NCBI RefSeq assembly: GCF_910592395.1
Contig: NC_088308.1
Coordinates: 17,561,501-17,625,500 of the forward strand
DNA: 64,000 nt
Origin: Lineus longissimus
Lineage: Eukaryota > Nemertea > Pilidiophora > Heteronemertea > Lineidae
Direction of reading: 5' to 3'
Shown: positions 22,822 through 33,950 of the stretch, piece after piece
Layout of the letters: the number at the start of each line of letters is the position of its first letter
Position numbering within the stretch: the stretch's first letter is position 1
Translations under genes and position numbers: made by a program
Notes under the pieces: generated by a model
Told to the model about the DNA's origin: nothing
Database searches by the model: none
The model's input: only the letters and a program-made list of their open reading frames with translations

Positions 22822-23604
22822 ATGACAACCTACCTCAGTGGTTTGCCTTCTTGTTTCTTGATTGATTCTGGTTCTCAGACTTCCTTCTTATCGTCGGCAG
22901 CGTATAACAGAATTCCAAGGAAGTATCGTCCTCCATTGAAAAAGCATAATTTCGACATTGTCATGGCTGATGGCCAGTCTAAGCTGCCTATTTTAGGGCA
23001 GGTATCCATGCCTGTGCGCGTCCACGACACTCGATTTGATTTTGATCTCACTATTACTGATATGAGAGGTATGGATGGCATTTGGGGGATGGATTTTCTC
23101 ACCCATTTCAAGTGTGATTTGAAGTTAAGTTCTGAGACCTATATTTTTAATGGGAAGGAGTACCCTTTGATTTCTGAGCAGCATAGTGTTCTCCCTCATT
23201 CGGTTAGGTTAACACAGCCGTTGAGATTACCACCTGGAACTGAAGTGTTTGCAAATGCAAGGTTAATGCGACCTTTTCGTTGTAGACAGGAGGTTATGTT
23301 AGAGCCCAATGTACACTTCGTACAGAGATACGGCATTCTCCCCGCCAGGTCTGTTACTGTCCAGCCTCGTAAGCGACGCTCCACGCCTGTGCAACTCTAT
23401 AATCCAAATGAAGAAGAAATTGTCCTACCCGAAGGTACGCTTATTGGATATGAATTTCCTGCTACTTCTTGGAAACATAAAGCATCTTCTGAACAATGCA
23501 CAGCCGCAGCTTCACTGGCTACTGAGTTTCCTACTGACACATATAGCGAGTCGACAGGATTTAGAAGCTATTATACCGCCTCACTTATCCAACCTTTACT
23601 CTGA
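22822..23604 (+). CDS. pol: Gypsy aspartic protease region
   Basis: The retropepsin active site is visible as LIDSGSQTSFLS near the N-terminus, followed by a flap-like segment and GIWGMDFL. The frame then continues without a clear domain to residue 260. The polymerase continues in a different frame, with the switch between about 23530 and 23604. The protease would process Gag-Pol. A Ser replaces the more common Thr after Asp in the DTG-type motif, which is acceptable in this family. Confidence 0.75.
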   Translation: MTTYLSGLPSCFLIDSGSQTSFLSSAAYNRIPRKYRPPLKKHNFDIVMADGQSKLPILGQVSMPVRVHDTRFDFDLTITDMRGMDGIWGMDFLTHFKCDLKLSSETYIFNGKEYPLISEQHSVLPHSVRLTQPLRLPPGTEVFANARLMRPFRCRQEVMLEPNVHFVQRYGILPARSVTVQPRKRRSTPVQLYNPNEEEIVLPEGTLIGYEFPATSWKHKASSEQCTAAASLATEFPTDTYSESTGFRSYYTASLIQPLL

Positions 23605-26509
23605 GTCCAGTAAAGAACTATCTGCAGCAGAGAAGAGAGAATTGGCACTGCTTCTCATCAAATACCAATCTACGTTTTCTAGTTCCCCCACAGACATCGG
23701 GCAAACACAGTTAGCTACTCATGAGATTAATACTGGCGATGCACCCCCCTTCAGACTTCCGCTTCGTCGCCAAGGTTACCGAAGGGAACAAGAAATACGG
23801 AAGGCAGTCCATGACGGCCTCAGTCGAGGGGTCATGGAAGACTCCAACAGTCCCTGGGCAAGCGCCCCTGTTGTGGTTGCTGAAAAAGACGGGACAGCCC
23901 GCTTTTGCGTGGATTTTCGCAGGTTAAACTCTGTGACTAAAGCCGACTCGTATGCTCTGCCTCGCTTTGATGAGTGCATCGATTCTTTGTATGGTCAAAA
24001 GTTCTTTTGTACCCTTGATTTACAGTCCGGCTATTGGCAGGTTCCTCTCAAAACTGCTGAAGATCGTGAGAAGACTGCTTTTCTGACCAAGGATGGTTTA
24101 TTCCAATTTTCTGTTATACCTTTTGGGTTATGCAACGCCCCTGCAACCTTCCAGCGCCTAATGGAGCGTGTATTGCGTGGTTTGCAGTGGGATTGCTGTC
24201 TACTCTATTTGGATGACGTGCTTGTTTTTGGCAAGACTTTCAAGGAGGCATTAGCTAATCTTCAAGAGGTTTTAGAGCGTTTCCAGCATGCTAACTTAAA
24301 GGTAAAACCTAGCAAGTGTCATCTGTTTCAAACTTCAGTTGAGTATTTTGGTCATTTGGTTTCTGAACATGGCATCTCCCCGGTTAAGAGCAAGCTTGAC
24401 TCAGTGCAAAACTGGCCTTCGCTGGCAACTGTTCCCAGGCATAAGTTGCGTACTGAGGTCAAAATATTCCTTCGATTAGTGTCATATTATAGACGGTTTA
24501 TTCGCAATATGAGCCAAATAGCTGCACCTCTTTATGAGCTCACCAAAGCCAGCAGTAAGCTTGTTTGGACAATTGACCACGAAGCTTCGTTCCAACGGTT
24601 GAAGGCAGCTCTTCTACACCCTCCAGTTCTTGCTTTTCCTGACGTCAAAGGCGGTGATTTCATACTCGACACCGATGCTTCCAACACTGGGATGGGAGCT
24701 GTTCTCAGCCAAGTGCAGGAAGGTAAAGAGACTGTTCTTGGTTATTTCTCCAAATTGCTATCAGACTCTGAGCGGAAGTATTGTGTAACTAAGCGGGAAT
24801 TTTTGGCAATTGTCAAAGCCGTAGAACATTTCAAACCTTATTTGTTTGGTCAGCAGTTCATGTTGAGGACAGATAACGCTGCTGTCAGTCATATGCTCAC
24901 GCTTACTGACGCCAACGAACAAATACAGCGCTGGCAACTCTTCCTCTCTCAGTTCCACTTTTCTGTTACCCACAGACCCGGTAGATTACATGTAAATGCC
25001 GATTTCATGAGCCGCCTCCCCTGTGGCCAGTGTGGTAGGGATGAAGCACCAGAGCCTGACAGACCCAAGGGCCACACTAGGAAATTTCGGATTAAGGAAT
25101 CTACCGATGTTCCTCCATGTTCATATACCACCGCTACTGACCATTCTGTAGAAGATAAAGTTGAGCAGCTCATGATGGGCTGTGGTGCTGTGACCACTCG
25201 TGCTCAGGCCAGGAAAATGCAGCAACCTATGACCAAACCCACGGATAAGTCAACAGATGATACTGTCTCTCAATCTCCAACTGATGTACCGGAAGTCTCC
25301 TTACCCTATGACAAGCTTGCAGATCTACAGTTGTCTGACCCTGATATCGGCCCCATCTTGCAGTTAAAACTAGCCAATGCTGACTATCCCTCATACCAAA
25401 CAGTGTCTGGTGAGAGTCTCAGTGTGAAAACCTTACGGCAACACTGGAGGCATCTCACAGTGGACAATGGGATATTGTTCCGACGGCTAGAAGTAGCTGA
25501 TAGGCCTACACGGACTCAGATAATTTTGCCAAGGATTCTGCGCAGTAGCGTAATGGAGCAACTTCATTCTGACCCCTCTTCTGGTCACTTAGGCACTTTC
25601 AAGTCTCTTTAGCGTGTTAAATATCGATTCTATTGGGTAGGCTGGCGGCGTGATGTCTCTCGCTTTGTCTCACATTGTGAGACATGTAATGTCATAAAAC
25701 ACCCCCACAAGAAGCGTGCAGTACCTCTTACACAACAGCTTTTCGGCGAAGCGTTTGAGCGTGTCTCCATCGATTTAATCGGCCCATTAAAGGAAACGCC
25801 AAGAGGCTACCGCTACGCGGTTACGATAGAAGACAATTTCACCAAATGGGTGGAAGCAGCACCACTCCGAACTACAGAGACAGAAGAGGTCTGCCAAGCC
25901 ATCATTAAGGAGCTGGTTTCCAGGTTCGGGTGTATGTACATACTCCATAGCGATCGCGGTCCACAGTTTGTCTCAAACCTCTACTCTTGTCTTTTGGAGA
26001 AGGTTGATGTTGCCCGTAGCCTAACCACCCCTTATAACCCAAAGAGCAATGGCTTGGTGGAAAATTTTAACAAGATACTCAAGAGCATGCTTAAAACATA
26101 CATATACGATCACAAGCAGAGTACGGGTGATTGGGACATCATGTTGCCAGTGTTTTTGATGGCGTACAGATCCTCTGTTCACAGTAGTACTGGGGAAACT
26201 CCCCATTTCATGTTGACTGGGCGGGAGATGAGGCTCCCCATTGACCTTCTATATTCCAAACCGTCTGAATCTTCAGTGTCTGTTCCTTCTTATGTTCGTC
26301 AGCTGGAGGCTCGGTTCACGAAAGCGTATTCTTTGGTTAGAAATCATCTGAGACTCATCCAGCGCGTCAGAAACGTCAGTATGAAACAAACTGTCCGAAG
26401 TACCAGTCACTTCAACGGGATGACTTCGTATGGTACTACAACCCCCGGAAGGCTTTTAAGGGGGATAAACATCTTCCTTGACAGGTCCATATCTTGTAAA
26501 AGAGGTTAA
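23309..26509 (+). pseudogene. pol: Gypsy reverse transcriptase, RNase H and integrase, interrupted
   Basis: The conserved part starts near 23550. Reverse transcriptase shows FCVDFRRLN, the SGYWQVPL block and catalytic YLDD. RNase H shows ILDTDASNTGMGAV. An integrase zinc-binding half and an integrase core with HSDRGPQF and a later glutamate in NGLVENFNK follow. A TAG at 25610-25612 interrupts the frame between the HHCC region and the core. After about 26455 the frame shifts again, and the natural C-terminal sequence continues elsewhere, ending near 26624. The first 240 bases of this open frame overlap the protease frame and are probably not translated. The breaks make this copy inactive in trans-independent retrotransposition. 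Confidence 0.85.
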
Positions 26510-26624
26510 GGAGGATTTCACTGTAATGCTACAGTTGAATCCTCAGGGTGACATGTATCGAACCCATGCTGATAAGGTGCGTCTCGCCAAGGGTATGACA
26601 CTGGAGAAGTGGCTGAATCGATAG

Positions 26625-27906
26625 TATGGTATTGATGGTGACCCTAAATTGCTGTGTTATGTAAATGATGACAGTAGTTGGTATGAGTGTGGTTATCTCT
26701 GGCATTTAGACTTTTGTGGAGCAATCTTGCAATTGGGTAATTATTTCAACTGACTGCAGCTGGTTATAAGTATGACTGTGTGATTGAATGTGTGACCAGC
26801 CTGATCAACTGGATGGATGATGAATGTATGTACATGTATGTTTCCTTTTGTCAAACCAGCATGCTGTCTGTACTGTATGTTATAGGCCATTGCACATTGG
26901 GTGCTGAACAGTTGTTGCATTGTTGGCCATTTCTTATCCCCTGATATGTAGATTTGCTCACGTTGACATAAGAACTCTAGATGTAAACACTATCTGCCAA
27001 ATGTACATGTACTATTATGTTGCGTATTTTGTGGTAGTGTGTAGTGCTAGTGGTTCATAGTGTTTATCATGGTCTTTTTACCACACACAGGCCACTTACT
27101 TTTCATGTGATGTGAATTAGCGACTTGTTTCGGACCAATTTGGCCATAAGTGTTAATGTTTGCCTAGTATGGGATGTAACTACATTGATATACCAACTGT
27201 GTATTTCTATTCTTCATTTGGGTCAGCCAGCCACCTACAAAATGTGATTTTCTTGTGCTTTTTCTCATTGGACTCTTGAGCTGGCCGGATTGGTACTGGT
27301 CACTCCATAGCTGTGTATGCAACTGCATTTATTCGGACTTCTCTGGATAGTTTGTATTGTTCCACTGTGTGTAGTGTTAATGGACATTCAGCTGGCCGGA
27401 TTGTTACTGGTCATTAGTGATTACTGGTCACACTTGTCCTTTGCCGTTGCTAGAGCCACTAAAGTTGGCCAGGCTGATACTGGTCCTTCAAAAATAGACT
27501 ATGGTACAGTGTAATTAAGTTTGTATATACACTGTATTCAGTGCAGTGCCAGTGAATAGGAACTTGTGGCACATATTGTTCTTTTACTGCGATTTCGTGT
27601 ACTCATACATGTATGTATTGGTATTTTTAGTATGGTACTTTTATTACATATATAAAGGATAGGTTTGATGTATGCTGCATGTTTGATGTATGATCCGGAT
27701 GTATGATTGATTAATAGTAGTATGTGGCAAGACTATGAATACTGGAGCGATGGTCTTCACCGTGAGGATAGTGAGTCTTTGTCAGCATTTACTCATGATG
27801 TTTACATGCAGTTGTTTTTGTATTGTCTTTTACATATATCGTTTTGTAATTTGGATAGATTTCACTACTTTTTCATGCCTGGCTCGAGGACGAGCCCTTT
27901 TTTTTA
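26625..27906. other. Gypsy 3' non-coding region
   Basis: About 1.3 kb lies between the end of pol and the 3' LTR. I see no envelope-like frame or other domain. The sequence is GT/AT-rich with several related GGATTGKTACTGGTCA words (near 27291 and 27398). Confidence 0.6.
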
Positions 27907-27919
27907 AAGGGGGGGATGA
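27905..27919 (+). promoter_or_regulatory. Polypurine tract before the 3' LTR
   Basis: AAAGGGGGGGATGA abuts the TG of the 3' LTR, as expected for plus-strand priming. Confidence 0.7.
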
Positions 27920-28146
27920 TGTATGGTCCCCATGGTACTAAGTACTCTTTAAATTTAGCGCCCAGTAGGTGCTGCCTCCTGGCGTCCTTTTATGTAACAT
28001 ACTTTGTATATGTGATTCAACGATGTTATGAACAATTGCTAGCCAATATAATAAGAAACTGAGAAACGTTGTTTAAATCCTTTATTTTCCCCACGAAACG
28101 AACCTGACGAGGCCGTAGGCACTAAACATTGAGGAAGATCAATACA
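27920..28146 (+). repeat. 3' LTR of the Gypsy-type element
   Basis: It is 227 bp long, TG...CA, with two substitutions from the 5' LTR. The target duplication GTGCA follows at 28147-28151. Confidence 0.93.
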
Positions 28147-28696
28147 GTGCAAATGTATTGTTGTGAGTAAATCAACATCAAAGTTGCTGTTTCTTGATCT
28201 TTTCCACACAATGACGTCTCTTCAGGTTGCTTTTTCCTATTAATCTTTACCTAAAATCGTGAGAGATATGGGCGTGCTGTCAACTAACTCCACCTCATTT
28301 AATTTTCAAGAGATTTTCACTTTTATTGAACTTTACGGATAATCTTGTCAGACATCTACACCCATGTTACATGTACGAGCCTTTTCCAAATCTTTGGCCT
28401 GCATATGGTCAATACTTAGCCAGAACCGATCACATGCAAATGACGGTGCCCTGGATATTGATTTATGCTCTGTTTACCTGAATACCCAGATATCTGGAGC
28501 CAACCATAGAGCGCCAATTCTTCCTATTTTTACTGTGGTCCAGTGGCTCGGGTTTCGTCGGCGTGATACTGGGCAGGTGTCTGCCTAACTTGCTTTACTC
28601 TACCCAGGCCATATCTTCCTCGGGTTGCATGCCATGCAAGGTATACATTACCCTGGTCCTTTCAGGATGGGTGACATCTGAAAATCGCCCCCTAGC

Positions 28697-29354
28697 GGCC
28701 GCCATCTTGAATTTCAAAATGGCCGACACAGCAGGACCACTAGACAGTTTTTCATGAAAACTTTTGTTCTAAATTAGCCACAGAGATAGATGAACGGCTA
28801 ACCGCATGTTCTTGGGTATGGCCAATCGAATGGCAGCGTCAAAATTGAGTCCAGATGCCCGCCGTCTGGGATTTTAAGATGGCGAATGGTAAATGGCACG
28901 CATAGTTTTCACACCAACCTAAAGATTGTAGGCTGTCAAACCATTTCAAGATTGGTGACAGTGAAAAGGCGGCTCCTGTTGACCGCCGTCTTGAATTTCA
29001 ATATGGTCGCCTCGTCGAAGTCGATCTAATACAGTTTTTTGGCTATAACTTGAGTTTTAATACGGCTCCAAACAAAACTCAAAGCTAGGTCATCAAGTCT
29101 AACCCAACCAATCGAATGGTGCCATTGACGATGACGTCACATGGCCGCCATATTGGATTCCAAGATGGCCACCACTAAAATTATGCATCTCATTTGCCAA
29201 GCCTGGTTATTTGCACAGACATGTATTAAGAGCTTATTACAGCAAAACGTTTTTTGCTCAAATGTACTTAATGACCATTTGCTATATTTTAGGTATCAGT
29301 GACATGATAGTAGTACCTGCTGCGACCGCCATTTTCAATTTCAAAATGGCTGCC
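28697..29354. repeat. Array of dyad-symmetric GCCATnTTGAATTTCAAnATGGC boxes, unit 1
   Basis: Five palindromic boxes start at about 28697, 28857, 28981, 29142 and 29323, spaced 124-181 bases apart. Each pairs a CGCCATCTTG-type half with a CAARATGGC half. Partial similarity between boxes (CAGTTTTTC after several of them) suggests a decayed tandem repeat of about 160 bases. Unit 2 keeps four boxes (46583-47060) and unit 3 all five (63078-63735). Confidence 0.65.
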
Positions 29355-29359
29355 ACAGC

Positions 29360-30960
29360 AGAACTTCTGGACAGTTTTTCGATGATATGTTCCCCAGTTC
29401 CCCGGAATTTATATCCCCCTTTATTTTCAAAGAGGATGAAAAATGACACTTCAGAAATGATGTTGGACGGACTGGAGCCAAGACCTATTACCTGACACCC
29501 ATTTGTTAAAACAATAATTATGGTTTCAGACAGGGGGTCTTCGTTTAGTTTCAATTACATGTAAGGCAGAATCCTTCAATAATAGATGAATGTCACACCA
29601 CGTAATGCTACATATGCACAAGGCCTACGTTTATTATACACAATGTATTTTACATCGCGCCTCTCACAAACGATACGCGGCATTAAACACCCGAATGTGG
29701 ATAAAGGCCTTTAATGATCTTCAGCCAGACACTAACAGCTGGGCCAAACCCAGAACGGCAGTTAAAATTAATGACTCAATTTCTATTCGCATTTTTCTAA
29801 TTCTTAATTATTTCTTGATTAATTCATGAGAAAGACGATATAATGCGAGACCCTCAATGATTTCTGTCAGCATTCGAATCTGGAAGCACCCGTTGATAAG
29901 GTAAGTGCCACGCTGTTACATCGTTACTCTTCTTCTCATTATCACTCCCGTAAAACATGCCAACTGAGCCAAACCCAAAATCTGCTGACATCGCCATACT
30001 TTCATCCATCGCCCAAAAGGCAGATGTATCAGCCAATGAAAAGGATTTTTCGTCACTACCGGAGTTCCTTTTGATAATACTCCTGATCTGTTTTTTAGCC
30101 GAAAGTATAAAACCCAGTGAAACCCCATGATGTGGCGAAGTTAGCAAGTTATTTCAGCATCGTTTTTCACAAAAACTCAATCGATTGGGGATTGTGCCAA
30201 CAAAACATTGTACATTTTAAGAAATCTTCCAAAATTCACTAGACCCCGCTTGATAGAATTGCAGATATTTGGTATGCCTGTTTAGAATACCCCTACCTGT
30301 CTTTTGAAAGCTATTTACGGGCGTGGAAAAGTTTTTTAGTGCAAAGTGAGCATGTTTGACGGTCCGTGTTTCATCAGCGATAATGTTTCACCTCTTGGGT
30401 TTGTTGATGAACAAACTCGTAATACGGGTATATTGGTACATGTATATCACTTTTTTTATTTCCGAAAACCAGTCTAGACAAAAACTAATTATGCTATTTT
30501 AAAGGTTAGAGCCTGTACTCTTAAAACAACATGAAATGCTTACAATTTCACAGAGAACGCAGCACACTTGAAATTCAGTGTTGGCCACTGGCCTCCGACA
30601 CTGGGATGAAGGCAATACACTGAAGCAAAACACTTTTGCAAATTCTGAGGCAGGAAAAATACCCTGATTTAAACTGCATTAAAAACTGAATAATAAAAAC
30701 ACTAAAAAGAGTTGGGGTCATTAGGCACTTTTCCGAGCAACTCCAATTTTTCTGTCCCGCCCCGTATTTCGCGACGTTCTTTAATAAACTGGTTTTCTGA
30801 GACCAAGCCGAACCACATAGCTTATAGTCCATTCATAAATATTATGTCCGCATCGTTTGGGGCTCTGGAGGACGAACAGCCTTTCCGGAATTCTTTGAAA
30901 TTTGGTTTTTATTAATCCTTGCCTCAAAACCAAACAGATGTATGCACCATTCCAATTTCC
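29360..30960. other. Unit 1 region upstream of the peptide gene
   Basis: I see no supported gene. Reverse-strand frames at 29854-30147 (97 residues) and 30575-30832 (85 residues) are identical in unit 2, but the DNA is so similar that this does not test coding. They have no domain, signal peptide or splice support that I recognise. Confidence 0.45.
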
Positions 30961-30968
30961 TATAAATA
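30961..30968 (+). promoter_or_regulatory. Putative TATA box of unit 1 peptide gene
   Basis: TATAAATA lies 255 bases before the start codon and is conserved at 48636-48643 in unit 2. A possible 5'-UTR intron could run from the donor-like GGGTAAAG near 31000 to the acceptor CTTCCAG at 31219, just before the ATG. Confidence 0.5.
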
Positions 30969-31222
30969 AGGAAAAATCGTTTCAACTACTTGTAGCGTGG
31001 GGTAAAGCTCCTATTTTTTCAGAAACAAAATAACAAAGTGGATGCGCAAAAACAAAATTTAGATTTCGAAAACCGAAAGAATTTGGTAGTGAAACATAAT
31101 AAAATTTGTTGACAAAATTATCTATTTATCTATTTCCCAGAATCTTAAAAAGGCGCGAAATTTTACAGGTATTTCTGACCTATCAGTCAGTAAATCTTCA
31201 TGATCATTATCTTCCAGATAAA

Positions 31223-31489
31223 ATGAAGTTCGTCATCCTACTGGTCCTGTCCGTGGTCATTTGCAGTGTTGCCACTGAAAGAACCACCAAGAGAGAGGAG
31301 GATGTGACCCAGGAAGAGTCCGAAGAGGTCGCCAAGAGGTTGTTTTTCAAGAATTTCGTGAAGAACCACTGGAAGGCAGCCTACAAGTCTGGTCTTGAAA
31401 TGGCTGGTAAATTCCTTGCAAAGAGAGGCGAGGATGTGACCCAAGAAGAGTCCAAAGAGGTCGCCAAGAGGTTGTTTTTCAAGAAATAA
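31223..31489 (+). CDS. Secreted cationic-peptide precursor, unit 1 (shortened)
   Basis: The precursor has 88 residues. I chose the ATG at 31223 because it starts a clear signal peptide (MKFVILLVLSVVICSVA), follows a splice-acceptor-like CTTCCAG, and is conserved in unit 2. After TERTTKR comes an acidic spacer ending VAKR, then a 27-residue Lys-rich amphipathic segment (residues 40-66, beginning LFFKNFVKNHWK) closed by KR, a second acidic spacer (69-83), and only the first five residues of a second peptide before TAA. Dibasic KR sites flank each part, as in precursors cut by furin or prohormone convertases. The likely product is one helical peptide of net charge about +5. An antimicrobial or cytolytic role is inferred; a neuropeptide precursor is the alternative. 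AATAAA at 31695-31700 is the probable poly(A) signal. Confidence 0.75.
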   Translation: MKFVILLVLSVVICSVATERTTKREEDVTQEESEEVAKRLFFKNFVKNHWKAAYKSGLEMAGKFLAKRGEDVTQEESKEVAKRLFFKK

Positions 31490-31585
31490 ATGTAGAGCCA
31501 CTGGAAGGAAGCAGCCAAGGAAGCTTTGAAATTGGGTGTTAAAGCCCTTCTAAAAAGGAGGGCCGAGGATGTGACCAAGAATTAG
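31490..31585 (+). pseudogene. Decayed second peptide module behind the stop, unit 1
   Basis: The reading frame is still aligned after the TAA at 31487-31489. A second stop (TAG) follows at 31493-31495, then codons for SHWKEAAKEALKLGVKALLK, an RR pair and the AEDVTKN tail ending TAG at 31583-31585. The unit 2 gene has coding sequence of the same length here, so unit 1 lost its last module by substitution rather than by a length change. Confidence 0.75.
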
Positions 31586-31700
31586 AAGGTTATTGTAAAG
31601 GAAAGTAGAATGGCAGGTGTCATATGAAAAAGTTGCGAGTAGGTACTTCCTGTATTCCTATGTAATGCTAGTCTTCATTCCATCTAAAGATTGAAATAAA

Positions 31701-33950
31701 ATCATCACTGCTTTGACATTATCGTTTGCGTGAGCCAGTCTTTTTTGTTCTGGTGATCTGTTCATCGAATTCACAAGGGTTGTCTAGCAGGGTGTGTTTT
31801 GTTTTGGACAGGATTTGTCACTCATAGTTCACGAAGGATTAGAAATAATTTCGTCAAGAGATCACCTCACATTCTCAAATTTATTCACTGATTTTAACCA
31901 AAAAACGGTCAATGGCCATAATTGTGCTCAGCGGATCGCCATTTGGATGTGAATGATGTTCCAGTATGTATATACACCCGAACGGCTAAATCAAGATCCC
32001 TGATATAACATGACCTAAGAGCACTAATATATACAAATTAATGAATCATTATTCAATTCAAAGATTGTACATGTTGTACTTTACCTATAAGGACATTGTT
32101 TTTGACAAACAGGCAAAAACTAACTTATCTATTTCTATTGGGTGTAAGGGTAAAGGTAATTAAAGAATATGGAGTAAGGGTAGGCATAGGGTCACTGGCC
32201 TTCTTCTAGGTCCAGAATCATTCTCTAACGGTTACTGCGTTTAAATGTCTCGTTGGAGTTTAAGCTGGGTCGATCGCCGTCGGCTAACCTATCATCACCC
32301 GCCGCGCCAACGGTCGACCAAGAAACGTACCGGGGTAGCACATGATCATTCTAATGCGATCGTCCAATTGGTTTTAATGTCAAATCATACTCCCCGCGAT
32401 GTGGTTGGATAACGCTACAAGAGAGCTCCATGTTCATTGCTAATTGACTTCCTACCCCTACTCTTGACCTTGTTTTATAAAAATACGGGTAATGAAGATT
32501 TCCAGATAGAAATGGCTCGCCTAGTGACGCACGTACAGTGGAGCGTGTGATGCACGCCTTAGTCGCCGTTGGTTTGTTGCGCCATTACAAAATATAGATT
32601 AAAATGAACCCAACACCAGCGAAAATCCTTTATTAGAGATCAGCCAGTGTTATGCTACATGTGGTGGCGCAAAGTGGCGAGAAGGGGAATTATCATCCTT
32701 GCTAGCTATCGCCCACGACCTAAATGCGCATTTGAAAACACGAATGGAGAGTCTCGTGCCCAGGCCATTTGGAAAATGACTCTCCCTACTGAGTGAGGAT
32801 GCCATTTCACCGCAGATCATCAGATCAGGCCCCACATGTCTCCGAGATAATTGTTTTTCTTTGGCACGCCACCAAGTGGAAAATGCAAAAATATTTATTA
32901 AATTGGATGATATCCAGACAACAAATCCTGGTGTCGTGTGCAGGTAACGGACGACATTCATTTCTTCAGATACGCTTACTGTTTTTGCATATTCAAACCA
33001 GTCATATGAAAGGTTGAAAGGACAACTATAAGTGACACAGAAAAGATAAAATTATGACGGGTACGCCTAAGATATCTACTTGACCCTCAATGTATTGACA
33101 TTGTTCAGCTTCCAGACAACGCGGTGCGAAGGCAGCACCGCTGGAAGTTCAGTATGCCTTTCTGGTGGCAACGATTCTGCTTTTCATCGCACTGACCAGT
33201 CATCTAATTAGCTGTCACCCATCTGCCTATTTCGTGTTACTGGGTGATTATTCATCAGTGGAAAACCAGTGTCACTCGCATTTTATGGGAGTGACATTGG
33301 CTTAAAGATAATGAATGTGAGGAGTATCCCAATTTGGTTATTGAGCCGAGTATGGCCAATCTGAGACAGGAATTCTAAACCTCCGTTGTAATTAGGAAAA
33401 CACCAGAGTTGTGATAATTGTAACGATGCCTTAATCGTGACGGCTATAACGTCCTTGATCTCTCATTTCCAAAGGTAGTGATTAGAAATAAGACTGTCCA
33501 TTATGTGTGATATTGCTGAGCAATGAATGGAATATCAGATTTTAATAATAGACATATACACGCCGTAGAAGATATATCTTTGAGAGCTGCTATTAGAAAG
33601 GGTTCTTTCAGTGCTATAGGAATATAACTTCTTATTTGGCCAATCTATAGATAAAAGACATAATAAATGCAAAGGAAAAGTGTTTTTTTCCGGCGAATTC
33701 ATCCATTATTACCAAGCCACGGTCGAATGCTTCTCTTCGACAAAAAACTTCGATTATGGTATCAACTACACATTTTGATTTTGATCAGTGATACATTCTG
33801 AATCAACTTTTATTTCCAGTTTCCAGTTTTCTGTTTCAAATTTACTTTCGCATTTAAAGACGAAAGGTTAACACGTGGTGTCTTAGTTGTCACATGTATG
33901 AGCTACATTTGAAACTTGAACAGAAATTATTTGAAATCCCATGTTTTCAG
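31701..33950. other. Unit 1 region between peptide gene and Ly6 exon 2
   Basis: No complete gene is recognised. A reverse-strand frame at 32650-32961 (103 residues) differs from its unit 2 counterpart at five residues but has no known domain. An open stretch with a hydrophobic segment lies at 33117-33305 and is listed separately. If the Ly6 pairing is right, this is part of its first intron. Confidence 0.45.
33117..33305 (+). other. Possible terminal exon with a membrane helix, unit 1
   Basis: The acceptor-like CAGCTTCCAG is followed by 62 open codons to a TAA. They include PLEVQY and then a hydrophobic run, AFLVATILLFIALTSHLIS. It has no ATG and no identified upstream partner. Unit 2 has the same stretch at about 51053-51244. 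The 20-base DNA word encoding PLEVQY recurs inverted in unit 0 near 12687. It could be a lost or alternative exon or chance. Confidence 0.25.

Larger units (their letters stand above)
15557..28146 (+). mobile_element. Full-length Ty3/Gypsy-type LTR retrotransposon with nested MULE gene
   Basis: Two 227-bp LTRs (15557-15783 and 27920-28146) begin TG and end CA. They are flanked by the 5-bp target duplication GTGCA (15552-15556 and 28147-28151). The empty site is preserved in units 1 and 2 (GAGTTRGTGCAAATG near 45970 and 62464). A primer-binding-type TGGCGACCCC follows the 5' LTR, and a purine run precedes the 3' LTR. The internal order gag, protease, reverse transcriptase, RNase H, integrase is that of Ty3/Gypsy. 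The coding region starts only at about 20901, because the leader holds a separate transposase gene. Several frame breaks and one stop make the element non-autonomous despite its nearly identical LTRs. Confidence 0.92.

Noticed and set aside
29854-30147. 97-residue reverse-strand frame identical in units 1 and 2
   Set aside because: Identity is uninformative in a recent duplication; no domain, signal peptide or exon signals are visible.
30575-30832. 85-residue reverse-strand frame with cysteines, identical in units 1 and 2
   Set aside because: It overlaps the presumed promoter of the peptide gene and has no recognisable family; duplication identity does not support coding.
31106-31222. 39-residue N-terminal extension of the unit 1 peptide precursor
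   Set aside because: It would place a hydrophilic stretch before the signal peptide and cross an acceptor-like CTTCCAG; the ATG at 31223 is the better start.
32650-32961. 103-residue reverse-strand frame with a hydrophobic start
   Set aside because: Five replacements between units and no known domain; codon changes do not favour silent sites.
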